From assembly GCA_022701365.1 (NCBI GenBank), contig JAKUHH010000025.1, positions 620,001 through 684,000 on the forward strand: a DNA stretch of 64,000 nucleotides. Direction: 5' to 3'. Under the pieces are notes generated by a model, which worked only from the letters and a program-made list of their open reading frames with translations, had not been told where the DNA came from and made no database searches. The translations under genes were made by a program, and so were the position numbers. The stretch is from Mycocentrospora acerina (Eukaryota; Ascomycota; Dothideomycetes; Pleosporales). This document shows, one piece after another, positions 53,906 through 64,000 of the stretch (position 1 is its first letter; the number at the start of each line of letters is the position of its first letter).

Positions 53906-55472
53906 CTGTTAGTTTTCAGTGTTTAGAAGAACTTGGTTGTTGAAATATAGTTGAACGTTAACTTTACTTTCTGCGCCAACATTGAGAACATTGTTCCTTG
54001 AATCTCCACCAACGTCATTGGTATTCCCTCTGTTTTTATTAGTGAGATATAGCATTGCATGATAACAAAAAGTTTTACTTAGATGGACCAAATATATTAA
54101 AGCAACCTGTGGGTATTTTTGCAAGTACAAGAGGTATATTTAAAAATTAAAATACTTTGTCCAAGAAAATAAAAAAACTTGAGAATATTTTATATCGCCT
54201 TTGCAAATTCTATATGCTGAAATAGTCTTAAAATCAGGGTATTTCCTCTGATATGTTAACTTAAAGCTTTTGCAATAAATTCTAAATTCTCTATGTTTAA
54301 CTTTTCCTCTTCAAAAAACCCCATTTCCTAAATCTCAACTTAAATTCTTTGTAAATCCTATTCTAATTTCTCCTAGTTTCTTTCTTTAATATTTCAACGT
54401 CTATTCTTCTAAACTTATCTTGTTACTGTGTTGTTTTCTTATTTTTCTCCCAAAGGCCTGAAATCTGGAAGTCTTGGTAGAGGTTGAGTGAAGCGATTAA
54501 ATCTCATCTCGGGGGTTTTCTATTAATTTTTCATGTCAAGAATATCTTTCAATATAGACGTAATCTGAGACATTTCATGCACGAAAACCACATGTTGGGA
54601 AGAGTAATTTAGCCTTGCGCGTCCGGTTGGTACCACGTAGTTGTCATGAATCGTCTTTCAGCCTTGGATGATATTTCTTCACCGGATTTCAAGACTACAT
54701 TCACCGTCTTTTGACTTTAATGTAATTTGAGAGAACCATAATTCATGTCGTCCGTGGTCGAATGCTGTCTCGCCGAATCACCTTGGGAGTGATGACAGCT
54801 TATCAGCTCATGCCAGGATCAGTGCGGGGTTGAACTTGTACAACGCGAACAACAAACGTTGCGAAGTGGGGATTGTAGGAGGCTATGATGTAAATTCGAT
54901 ACGCTTACGCTCGTATAATGCAAGAGAGACGAGGTGACAATTTGATATCCTCAAATTTTCTGCAGCACAGCCTGTATCTGGGACTCGCATGTACAGCTGA
55001 TCGCCCAGATGGCGAGTTTCGGAAAGGCTGAGTAGGGAAAACGGCATTTGATTGGAGATAAAATTAATTTCTGCATCGCCATGTATCATTTATAGGCTGA
55101 TTGTGTTGTGTGAGGGACAACTGGCTGCTTGGCATATGCATGCACTCCGCTCAAGACTTTTACCGCTTCTGCCTTATATGGTTCCGCAGAGCCTCATACT
55201 GTTCAGAATATATATTGTCAACTTGCGGCAATTGTGTAGTATTCAAACTTATTCGTACCAGCAGGATTGTAAAAAATATATAAAGGCGTGACCTAGCTTC
55301 GTCATGATGTCCATTAATACGCACCTAAAGCTCCATATCGAAGAGGCTTATTCAGAGCCTCCCAAATTCGATACTCCATAGATTTCTTGATCTCGACCAT
55401 ACGCTCTTATATCTCTCCTGTCTACCGTCGGCATCTGACCAATCGTCGATTAGCTATATTGAGATCACTTCA
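51004..55472. other. Long gene-poor region
   Basis: About 4.5 kb. The left part (51.0-52.4 kb) is G/C-rich, with many overlapping ORFs on both strands and no recognisable product; it includes the wall-protein promoter. The stretch 52.6-55.4 kb turns A/T-rich, with CT runs (53330-53355), ATG/GAT-type runs (53585-53632) and (TG)n (53875-53903). The tract 53.9-54.5 kb is strongly A/T-rich. No gene recognised. Confidence 0.55.
53875..53903. repeat. (TG)n microsatellite
   Basis: Fourteen uninterrupted TG units, read directly. Confidence 0.93.
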
Positions 55473-56018
55473 ATGTCGAGCATGAATGATGCCACTGAGA
55501 TCCACCTTGTCATCGCCTTCGGCATAGTTACCTTGCTTGTAGCTCTTGCCGGTCTGCATTACAAAGACTCTCTCTGTTGCCTCTTCTGTTGGAGTCTGCA
55601 TCGGGCCTGGGTCCAAGGTACCCTCCACTTCTATCCATTACAGGCCTGTCTATGCACATAACTGACAGTCAACTTAGACAACATTCAGGATCTGGAAGCT
55701 TCAGCTGGACTCATCAATAACCAAGAGCGTGGCCATGATGCACCCATTATCATGCAGCCTCAACGGTTGGACACACCCCTATGTTACCAACCCTCCACGA
55801 CTTCACACTCCGTACATACAACAGTACCAGCAAACTCTCTTCAACGCGATTCAGCCGCAGTGTCGACGTCTGGTCCAAGTGATTCCAGTCCAACAAATTT
55901 TGATACACGACTACCCTCGCCAATTCCATCGTCGTGCCAATTCTATCACAATTCCGTCACCCCTGGGTCTCGATTTGAGCAATCCTCGACGATGATGTCG
56001 TGCGAACTGGCAGTGTAA
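55473..56018 (+). CDS. Small single-pass membrane protein, unrecognised (two exons)
   Basis: Exon 1 is 55473-55617 and exon 2 is 55678-56018. The 60-bp intron has a clean donor (GTACCC), a branch-like CATAACTGAC and the acceptor CTTAG; phase 1 restores AWVQ|DNIQDLEASAG. The product is 161 residues. An N-terminal hydrophobic helix (about 10-28, IHLVIAFGIVTLLVALAGL) is followed by a Cys/Trp cluster (CCLFCW) and a Ser/Thr/Pro-rich hydrophilic tail ending MMSCELAV. The layout fits a type I or III single-pass protein with a cytosolic disordered tail. No family is recognised. It stands alone in gene-poor DNA, so expression support would be needed to be sure. Confidence 0.6.
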
Positions 56019-57627
56019 TATTGGCCCTGTGCGGAGGGAAAATACTTGTAGTTATCTTGTTCTAGGTGCGGTTGTATGTAGCAGATGGTGGGAGGTAGAT
56101 ATCCCGTATGATAGAAGAATAGCGCGTGGAGTTTGAGGTGAAAGTCTCCACTAGGTTAAGAAAAATGCAAACACATTTAATGGTGACGCTAGGTGATATG
56201 CTGATACAGACCAGATACCCCGAAATGTAGATTGTACGATTCTTTCCTCTCTTGCCAAGTGATGATGCCATCATTCATAAGTTCTTGGGTAAAAGCCACA
56301 TCCGGGAACTGATTTACAATATCAATTTTCACATGAATTGATTATAAGCGTAAGTTTTGTAAAGGATTTTCCACAAGGTAGTGCATATATTACGGAAATT
56401 CCAAATTGCTTTCTGCATGTTTCAACGTAGACACCCCTTCAACCGTAAGAGAAGTACCGTGCGGTTCTGTAAGAGGCTGTTCTTAATCCTAGTCGTTATC
56501 GTAAGACATTCCGAAATATGGGGAAGTATTTTGGTTTCGTCGACTTCATCATTCGGTAGCATTACTTGAGATTATCCATCAAAAAGTCGAACAGCTTCAG
56601 GTAATCCCAGCCATCTCAATTACTCTGGGACATCTAGCCAGTCTTATGCCTCCTCTTATTGTTCAATATGCAATTCGACGTATCTTTTATAATTTCTCCA
56701 CTCATCTTCGTTTGATAATCTATACCTTGTGGTAAACCACAGGAGACCTCGAGGGATCTGGCTGTAACACTATGCTTTAAACATATTCCACACGCAACCG
56801 GTGTCGCCGTACATGCTTGGGTCCCCGCTCGGATAAAAATCGTCGTCACTTGCTAGGATATAATCTCAAGTAATTTAACACTACCATTTCGACCAGCTTT
56901 GGAGATGGTGGTTTCAGTACTAAGATATTGAAATTGAAGGACGAAACTTCTGGTTGTCCCCACCAAGTCTGGGCGTGCATGGGTGGTCTTGATTACGCAG
57001 CCGATCACCAGGATCTCGCTAAATTTCTCCAAAGAATGGTTATACGTCGAAAGTTTCAAATAAGTATGGTTGAGTGATGGTTTGTAACACATAAAAAGCA
57101 AAGACTACGTTGGGCAGTATTCTGCGAGTGAGACCACGTTCGTGTGCATGTCCTCGAGTTCCTAGATATGAGACCTCTTAGCAAGATACTACAAGGTAGG
57201 AGGCGGTTTTATGAACGAGCTTTAGCGAGAGATTGACCAAGTCTGGCACATTGGGATACAGGAGGGCGTGTCATAGTCTGAAATGAAGGTGATGACAGGA
57301 TTGAGGGTGTCAGAACAGATATGATTCACGTGGTAGGGAGATAAAATTTCAGAAATTCGAGATTCCGACAAACGTGGCTGGATGAAAGGTAAATATCCTG
57401 GAGATGGATTGTATTTGAAGTAGTATCTGTATACATTGACACGTAAGTATGATGAAGCTAGTGCTCAACAGGCTAGACTCATCTGATTACTGTGCGGCAC
57501 CCCCATGCACGCCAATTGGCCAGTTCGCGTCCACACGTCAATTGCTTTGAACATGTGTTACGAAGATACGTAGTCCAACACAAACACTCCTTTACAGACC
57601 CTCGCTCATGCCATTCCCACGCCCAGC
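56019..57627. other. Intergenic region, no gene seen
   Basis: About 1.6 kb with short ORFs only. The last 120 bp are C-rich and should be the leader of the membrane-protein gene at 57628. Confidence 0.5.
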
Positions 57628-58758
57628 ATGTTCAACCTGCGTTCGATCGTCCTCCTTGTCATATCCTACGTTGTGATTCCGCGCCTGACATTCCTCCCTC
57701 AAAGTGTCCACTCACTGCTCATACTATTTGGGCCCTTCGTCATATCACGCATCTTTGACTGGGTAAACGTTGCCCGCGCAACTGCACGAAGCGTCCCAGT
57801 GCGCCCAACACCTCCGCGAGTCAAGAATGCGCTAAACCTGCTCTTCATTGCCACTGTTGTGTGCATCGTCCTCTCTCTGTCGCGGTTTGCGCCGGAGAAC
57901 ATATTCTTGCAGACACAGAGCCACATACGAACCGAGACCAGCGTGTTGTTTGCACGACTGAGACATTTACGACCGCTTACAGAGGAGGATGATGCACTGC
58001 GGACCAAGTTTGGTGGGAGCGCGCGGAATAAGCTGCTGTATCTTGCATACGGTCCAGACACGCTGTTAAACTGCGTGTGGTGTGGCAAAGCAGACGGAAA
58101 TGACCAGCAGGACTACTTCTTGTACAATCTACCGAAGATAGTTACCCCGCACATATTCCAGCTCCTTGTGCTCGGCCTTGCCACATCCTCCTTGGTGGGC
58201 AGCGAGGGCTCAAGATTTCGCACACACGCGACTATTGTAGGCATAACGACGCTGATAATAGAGACGTGGTTCATGGCAACCTACGACATTACCACCAATA
58301 AGCGCGCCAAGTTTGTACAGGATATCGACTCTGTATACTGGCGCACTCGCTTCCTACGATACATTGTCTTTGCCGTGCAGGATATCATCTTTGCACTCGT
58401 TCTCTGGGCAACCAGCACAAACCGCTGGCTCGCACTGCCTGTGAACATTGCCGAACGCATCGAGATGACCTCACGTCAGGCAGAAGATACGATGAACAAG
58501 ATGCGCGCGCTCGGCTTGCTCACCAACTCGGTCAACCGCGACTCAGCACTACGAGGCGTCAGAGAGGATTACTGGAGAACTGAGGGACAGGTCATGGCAG
58601 AAACGGTGCAGGACGAAGTAGTCACTGAGCAAATCAACAAGGCAATAAACACAATGGACTTCAACTCATTGGAGAGCCGCGTTGGCGAAGTTGCAGATGG
58701 TATACTTAGGAGCCTGGACGGTATGCGACAAACCAGTTACGTCGGTCATCATGAATGA
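57628..58758 (+). CDS. Multi-pass membrane protein of unknown function
   Basis: Intronless protein of 376 residues. Hydrophobic segments are visible near 6-24 (IVLLVISYVVIPRLTFL), 28-44 (LLILFGPFVISRIF), 70-85 (NLLFIATVVCIVLSLS), 178-192 (FQLLVLGLATSSLVG), 202-220 (TIVGITTLIIETWFMATYD) and 245-265 (YIVFAVQDIIFALVLWA). Between them lies a loop with LRTKFGGSARNKLLYLAYGPDTLLNCVWC. The hydrophilic C terminus (about 275-376) looks helical and charged (TSRQAEDTMNKMRALGLL, GQVMAETVQDEVV). The arrangement and the GPDTLLNCVWC motif look conserved-type, but no named family was recognised. A start at the first ATG puts the first helix right at the N terminus, possibly a signal anchor. Confidence 0.82.
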   Translation: MFNLRSIVLLVISYVVIPRLTFLPQSVHSLLILFGPFVISRIFDWVNVARATARSVPVRPTPPRVKNALNLLFIATVVCIVLSLSRFAPENIFLQTQSHIRTETSVLFARLRHLRPLTEEDDALRTKFGGSARNKLLYLAYGPDTLLNCVWCGKADGNDQQDYFLYNLPKIVTPHIFQLLVLGLATSSLVGSEGSRFRTHATIVGITTLIIETWFMATYDITTNKRAKFVQDIDSVYWRTRFLRYIVFAVQDIIFALVLWATSTNRWLALPVNIAERIEMTSRQAEDTMNKMRALGLLTNSVNRDSALRGVREDYWRTEGQVMAETVQDEVVTEQINKAINTMDFNSLESRVGEVADGILRSLDGMRQTSYVGHHE

Positions 58759-59700
58759 GGCGTCTATATAGAGGGGTTTAGCCTAGATTTTAGCGTCCCT
58801 GTGATTGAATTCCGCAAGGGGGCGGATAGCCGTGGAGAGGGTTATTTACGGAAATCTACAGGATTTTGAACGCAACCTTTTCCCTGCTATTTGCAGGATC
58901 TTTGTTATCTCGGCTTGGAGCAGAAATCTACGACCCCTGCCTTCTTTTCCTAGTCACTTGACTCTGTGACGTTGAATTCAGAAATTAACCCGTTGTTTAC
59001 CGATATGCAAATGATGGCAACAAACCATTCTCAACCCGTCTAATGGTCGGTTGTAATGGGTTTCACGTGTACAAACGCCGATATCGCTCCTACTAGACAG
59101 TCGTCGCGTGCGACAGGGTACTATTTGGCTGCACCGTCAAAGGTTCCTGCGTCCGATATTAATGCGAGGCTGAATATGACTCTGCACCCCGTTGATCGGA
59201 TGCCGGTACGGATATAAGCGGCAGTAGGATAGCCACGCCCTACACCTTTAAACATCGACCGGCGCTACCAAAGGCAATTTCGTCATACCCGCGTTCCGCT
59301 CTAAATATCAGTGAAACTTTGCATAACGATTGGAGAATGTGACTGCTCAATTGTTATGATTCGGTGTTGACGAGGACGAAAAATTCTTTCAACAGGGTCC
59401 AGAAGGAACAACCGTTTTCCTGGTTACGACTACAAGTCTTATCTGCACGCCCTACAGGACAGTTAAACTTGCCGCTTTACTCCGTTAGACTAACGTAAGG
59501 CTGGGCAAAACAAACGTACATTAGTAGGTTGCGCGTGATAGGAGGATGTGACTCTTGTTTAAAAAAATTTGGGTACATATAAAACGTCCCCCCAACGTCT
59601 TGTCTCACTCACTTCACATTGAACTAATCACCATTACTGCATTCCTCACAAACCTTCCTGTCTCTCCATACAGAAAATACCTTACCACAGCATAGCAATC
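58759..59700. promoter_or_regulatory. Upstream region of the branched-chain aminotransferase
   Basis: About 0.9 kb with no ORF of note. It carries TGACTC cores at 58959-58964, 59177-59182 and 59549-59554, matching the core of Gcn4/CpcA general amino-acid control sites. A TATAAAA box lies at 59578-59584, 117 bp before the start codon, followed by a pyrimidine-rich leader. Function is inferred from motif plus the downstream pathway. Confidence 0.55.
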
Positions 59701-61047
59701 ATGCCTCCCGTCGCCATTACCCCCCCAAATGAGGGCGAGACCTTTTCTGATCTCACCAGCGATGGGATCAGACATGCCCTGGAAAAAACCGCCCCCTCAC
59801 AATTGAAGTCTGCGTCGATGACAGATTCCATCACCGCCACACCGCCACCAGAGCCTGCATCTGCATCAAAGGAAATCATTGACACTCCGCTCGCCGAATT
59901 GGATGCTTCCCGCGTTCAATGCACCTATACTGAATCTCCCCGTGCCGTCCCCGCCCTAGGCTCCCCAGAGATGGCCTCCCAGAAGGTCTGCACCGACCAC
60001 ATGATCCAAGCCAAGTGGACCGTAGAGTCTGGCTGGGAAGCACCCACGCTGCAACCATATGGCCCTATTTCTCTCGCCCCAACGGCCTCTTGCCTCCACT
60101 ACGCAACTGAGTGTTTCGAGGGCATGAAGTTGTACCGCGGCTATGACGGCAAACTGCGCCTGTTCCGCCCAGAATTGAACTGCAACCGAATGCTCATGTC
60201 CACAAACCGCATTGCTCTCCCCGCCTTCCCACCCAAGGAGCTTCTCAAGTTGATTGTCAAGCTTTGCGCCACAGACGGAAAGAAGTGGTTGCCAAAGGAC
60301 CGCCCTGGAAGCTTCTTGTACATCCGCCCTACTATGATCGCCTCCGACCCCGCCCTTGGCGTCGAGCGACCAAAGGAAGCCCTTCTCTTTGTCATCCTGT
60401 GCTGCTTTGCTCCTATGGGCGACATGAGTGGCGGAATTAAGCTTCTTGCTTCTCAAGACGACATGTGCCGCGCATGGCCTGGAGGTTTCGGATACGCCAA
60501 GGTCGGTGCAAACTACGGACCCAGCTTGGTTGCTCAGGGTGAGGCACGGAAACGCGGATACCACCAGATCCTTTGGCTTTTCGGCGATGACTGCACAGTT
60601 ACGGAAGCCGGCGCAAGTAACTTCTTCATCGTCTGGCGCACAAAGGAAGGCAAATTGCAGCTCGTCACTGCGGACCTGAACGAGAAGATTGTCCTCGACG
60701 GTGTGACACGTCGTTCCATCCTTGAGCTCGCGCGTTCAAAACTCACTGCCCCATCTGCCGATTCGGAACTTGAGCCTCTCGAGATTGTGGAGCGCAAGTT
60801 CAACATCTTCGAGATCGAGGAGGCCGCCAAGGAGGGCCGCATTGTAGAAGCCTTCGCTGCGGGTACCGCATGGTTCGTTGCACCCATCAGCGAGATCCAC
60901 TTCCGTGGCAAAGACATCGAGGTCCCAATGGTCAAGGGAGATGCTGGAGCATACGCCAGCGTGGTGAGGAGTTGGTTGAAGGGCATCATGTGGGGTCAAA
61001 ACGGTATGGAGGGACACGAGTGGGGTCATGTCATTGAGGAGCAGTAA
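59701..61047 (+). CDS. Branched-chain amino acid aminotransferase
   Basis: Class IV PLP aminotransferase acting on leucine, isoleucine and valine and their 2-oxo acids. Single exon, 448 residues. The catalytic part begins near residue 95: MIQAKWTVESGWEAP, LHYATECFEGMKLYRG, RLFRPELNCNRM, FLYIRPTMIASDPALGV, the PLP lysine in GGFGYAKVGANYGP (Lys 267), ILWLFGDDCTVTEAGASNFF, LDGVTRRSILELAR and EAFAAGTAWFVAPI. About 95 residues of Pro/Thr/Ser/Ala-rich sequence precede the family core and do not look like a mitochondrial presequence (few Arg, several acidic residues), so a cytosolic form is likelier, an inference. Upstream TGACTC cores and a TATA box are consistent with amino-acid-responsive control. 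Confidence 0.94.
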   Translation: MPPVAITPPNEGETFSDLTSDGIRHALEKTAPSQLKSASMTDSITATPPPEPASASKEIIDTPLAELDASRVQCTYTESPRAVPALGSPEMASQKVCTDHMIQAKWTVESGWEAPTLQPYGPISLAPTASCLHYATECFEGMKLYRGYDGKLRLFRPELNCNRMLMSTNRIALPAFPPKELLKLIVKLCATDGKKWLPKDRPGSFLYIRPTMIASDPALGVERPKEALLFVILCCFAPMGDMSGGIKLLASQDDMCRAWPGGFGYAKVGANYGPSLVAQGEARKRGYHQILWLFGDDCTVTEAGASNFFIVWRTKEGKLQLVTADLNEKIVLDGVTRRSILELARSKLTAPSADSELEPLEIVERKFNIFEIEEAAKEGRIVEAFAAGTAWFVAPISEIHFRGKDIEVPMVKGDAGAYASVVRSWLKGIMWGQNGMEGHEWGHVIEEQ

Positions 61048-61316
61048 AAGAAGACGAAGGAGATTGTAGGAAGTTGGATCTAAAAGTGATATAGAAAGCG
61101 TAGCATTGTGTCGAGATTTGGGAATCTTGTGGGAAGCGACAAGATTGGAGTTGCATTTGAAAGGGGTTTTTGCGGAGTTCGTGGCGTTCGGGTCTGTCAG
61201 CGAGACGAGCAAGCGTAGAGCATTAGAAGCATACTTAACGAAAGATCAATCGAATTCTTACAATTATCATATTTTGTACTGTGGCTCGAGTTTGATCTGA
61301 CGATAGATTTATCTCC

Positions 61317-61390
61317 AAGATCGACATTTGGTCAGTACGCTTCTACAATAGCTGTCAGGGCACAGCTCTATCCACTGCGCCATGCAAGCC
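61317..61390 (-). other. tRNA-like relic (A-box only)
   Basis: Read on the minus strand from 61390, the text GGCTTGCATGGCGCAGTGG continues to a D-arm-like GATAGAGC, a good match to the RNA polymerase III A-box, and then an AGCTGT/ACAGCT hairpin in the anticodon-arm position. A GAGCC could pair with the 5' end about 70 nt on. There is no GGTTCGA B-box and the T-arm does not pair, so this is judged a decayed tRNA or chance, not a working gene. Confidence 0.25.
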
Positions 61391-63713
61391 AAAAGGTACA
61401 ATGATTTATCATCTGATAGATCATGAGATAGAACAGTACACATCATCAGGGGGAACGACTTCCTGACAGTAGCCTGGCAACTGTCCACCCCAAGAGCGTT
61501 TCTGAATACTACGCGGGAGAAAAAGTATAGGGTATCTGTTGACGGAAGGGGGATTTCTCGGATTTAGATTCCGATCTAGGGGCGAATTGAGAAGGAAAGA
61601 CGTTCCTTCATTGAATCGATGGGGTTGTGACCATCGAAACAGTCAAAGTATAGTAGAGACGGCGTAGCGAGTGGATGTCTACATGTAAACAATACGCAGT
61701 CAGCTTTGAATTGCGATACTTTGATACTTTTTAAGAAGTGTTGGTACATGTACTTGACTGACTTCAGTATCTGGTGGGCTCAGTATCCAGAAGTGCTGCC
61801 CCCTGAGGAAGAGCTGTGATTCTTTTGAAAGGACAAGTATCTTCACAAGCATAGTGAGTGTACAATTACACTTGCAAGAGCGGTAGAAAGACAGTTTTGT
61901 CGCAATGGAATTGATTTATGGATAGAAAGTTTCAAGCAATGAAAATGCTGCTGTGGACCGCCTGCTGGTGTCCCAAGGGCGACTGCAAAGCCCGTAATGA
62001 TGGGAATGAATGAAAGCAACTCCAACCCTATTTAATTGACTTCCACGGGGATGCTTTAGATCCTGAAGAAACGAGTGCCCCCTGAGGTGAACCTCGCGAG
62101 AAGCCAGAGCAGGCGTGGCCAGGGGCAGAAATTGGCCGTGCTCATAACCAGCACCGAGTTCAGTTCGCAAAGTTTGCATGGCGCTCGTTCCTGGACATAT
62201 GTCATGCGAGGCAACGTTGGTTAGGTACGTAACCCAGCCCTAGATGGTCTTACGACAACAGTGTTGGAACTCTGTACGACGGGACGGTGGTGGCTGAGGG
62301 AACGTTAGTGTGGAGATGAACTGTCGTGGTCACTGACTTGTACATTTCGATGGAAGTTTCCGTTCTGGGTTGACGATATTTTTAACGTATCCGCTATTTT
62401 CTAGACCGGACAGAGATGTATGATCATTGGGCCTACTTCTGTCGATACAGGGGTAAGTGCCACTCACCCGAGTGTAGCTCTTCACCGCCGGAATTTTCTA
62501 GGCAAGCTGAGCCGAATATGATGTACGCGTACAGTCCCTAAACTGAATGTGTGTAGCTCAGAGAACATTCGAAATTCCATTGTTAAGCTTCTTGATAGGG
62601 AAGTGATCTGTAAATAGTTGTTGAGTGACGAAGTCCTATTCCATAGAGCGGAATGAACAGAGCCACTGTACAGCGTTTCTAGATCCAGTACTCATGTTTT
62701 CTTAGCTCTTGTTGCCAGAGCCGTGATGGGTAAAGTTCAGACGGTTTCAGTCGCTACTTTGTGTTAGTCATTCACATCAGATGCCGGTTCGGGGCCCGGC
62801 GAACAGTGATCGGGAAGTGTTAAACACTAACAAAAGTAACCTAAACACACGACGTAATCCTTCAAATCGGGCCTGCCGACAGATGGGGACAACATGTGGA
62901 GTAGTCTTACCACGTGGATGATGAAATAGCTCATTCGTTCAAGCGCGCGTAAAGTTGCTTGTTAGAAAGTCCTTTCTGGCCTGAGCTTGAGAAGTTGGGT
63001 CTGAGGGCTCGGGGCTGAGCAAACTGTAACGTATCCACCAGAACAGTGCGTTGAGCTTGAACACATGTATCTCCTGAGCGCTAAAGTATTGTGACCTTCT
63101 TTTGTGGTCACTCACTCGGGTGATAGAATCCAGGCATGAGCATACATGATTGCTTGGTGAATTCACTCCACGCTTGGCTTCAACCGTCCAGATGAAATCA
63201 TGTAATCAATCCTGCAAAATTCATCTAGAGCTCTTCCTCGGTTAAACACATCTAGTGTTGTGGAGTGCATGTAGGTCACGTGCCTAGCTTACGTGGCCGC
63301 GTATGTTGCACTAACATCTGGCTTGTTTCACGGCAGAACACCTACTTGCATGCATTAACAGTGGCTCAACACGCTCGAACACCCAAAACGAACTTACCTG
63401 TTTAGCTGAGGTGGCTGATTTCCCCTGCCAGTTCTTCGGTTGATCTGTTCACACCCTTGTGTCGATGCGCTAGGACAGTACTAACGAAGGACGACCACCG
63501 ACATCTGAGAGATTTTTGCTTGCGCATGCCCTGATACTCTGGATACGCTACAGCAAGCCACAGAGAACTTACTCCACCGGAGAGTGGCAGGTTGCGTACA
63601 CGTCAGCTACTCCACGATGCAGCGTTCGTCAGCTTGGCCGAGAATTGACCTGCTACAGTGAAGCAGTGTTAGGATGGCACGATGTCCTTTAGAGAATTTA
63701 CCTCAAGAAGTGG

Positions 63714-63720
63714 TATATAA
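63714..63720 (+). promoter_or_regulatory. TATA box of the terminal secreted-protein gene
   Basis: TATATAA lies 152 bp before the ATG at 63872, followed by a C/T-rich leader ending ACCACCAAA just before the start. Confidence 0.6.
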
Positions 63721-63871
63721 GACAGTGATTATGTCTTTGTAGAATCATCATCACAACATCTTCCAACTCTCACTTCTTACTTCGCTCTCAGCTTCATCTT
63801 TTATCTTTAACAATTCACTCGCTTCACTCTCTTTCTAAATCATCTCCATCCATCAATCTTTTACCACCAAA

Positions 63872-64000
63872 ATGTACGCCTTCACTACAGTCATCGCTGC
63901 GTCTTCGCTCCTTGCCATGGTTTCTGGCTCTCCTTTGTACGCTCGCAGCGGTGTTTGCGGTGCTGCCCCAAGTGCCAGCAACACCAACAACCAGCCGCTG
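63872..64000 (+). CDS. Small secreted protein, 3'-truncated by window end
   Basis: Forty-three codons are visible, running off the window. The ATG sits in a strong context (CACCAAAATG). A clear signal peptide, MYAFTTVIAASSLLAMVSG then SPLYAR, is followed by SGVCGAAPSASNTNNQPL, the start of a Cys-containing mature chain. The Ser-Pro-Leu-x-Ala-Arg step could be a signal peptidase or propeptide site. Too little remains to name a family. Secreted proteins of this build in dothideomycetes include candidate effectors, which is only a possibility here. Confidence 0.75.
   Translation, partial: MYAFTTVIAASSLLAMVSGSPLYARSGVCGAAPSASNTNNQPL

Larger units (their letters stand above)
61048..63871. other. 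Long intergenic region, no gene seen
   Basis: About 2.8 kb. The right 200 bp are a promoter and leader for the last gene. A minus-strand tRNA-like 5' half lies near 61317-61390. The rest contains short ORFs only. Confidence 0.5.

Overview
The window reads as nuclear DNA of a filamentous ascomycete, most likely a dothideomycete. Genes are split by short GT..AG introns of about 45-240 bp, intergenic tracts are long, and the gene set includes STS1/Cut8, MPP10, GET1, Naa10, an Alba-like protein, ethanolamine-phosphate cytidylyltransferase, a BTB protein, DUF7918, a Zn2Cys6 regulator and a repetitive secreted wall protein. The class assignment is an inference from gene families and style, not a computed match. 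All exon borders were placed by hand from splice-site letters and reading frame.

Left part (1-25 kb): mostly housekeeping genes. In order: the 3' part of a shikimate/quinate dehydrogenase, the proteasome tether STS1/Cut8, a DUF7918 protein, two unrecognised proteins, a divergent pair (PTAR1/Ecm9-like prenyltransferase alpha subunit and GET1), a BTB protein, the ribosome-biogenesis factor MPP10, an Alba-like protein, ECT1/PCYT2 (five exons), a 504-residue unrecognised protein whose intron is mostly (CT)n, and the NatA catalytic subunit Naa10/Ard1. The stretch 19.8-21.1 kb is rich in low-complexity and tandem repeats.

Middle part (25-41.4 kb): the most interesting block. Widely spaced genes code for a Zn2Cys6/fungal-specific regulator, an acyl-CoA oxidase ending in AKL, a BAHD-like acyltransferase with the trichothecene 3-O-acetyltransferase family layout, an AMP-forming acyl-CoA synthetase also ending in AKL, and a dienelactone-hydrolase-family protein. 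Two peroxisomal PTS1 enzymes beside an acyltransferase, a hydrolase and a regulator look like an accessory acyl-chain activation, shortening and transfer cluster. Its product is unknown.

Right part (41.4-64 kb): gene-poor, often A/T-rich DNA. It carries a SWIM+RING protein, a tentative three-exon small protein at 45.7-46.1 kb, an 805-residue repetitive secreted protein, a small spliced single-pass membrane protein (55.5 kb), a multi-pass membrane protein, a branched-chain aminotransferase with three Gcn4/CpcA-type TGACTC cores upstream, and the 5' end of a small secreted protein cut by the window edge.
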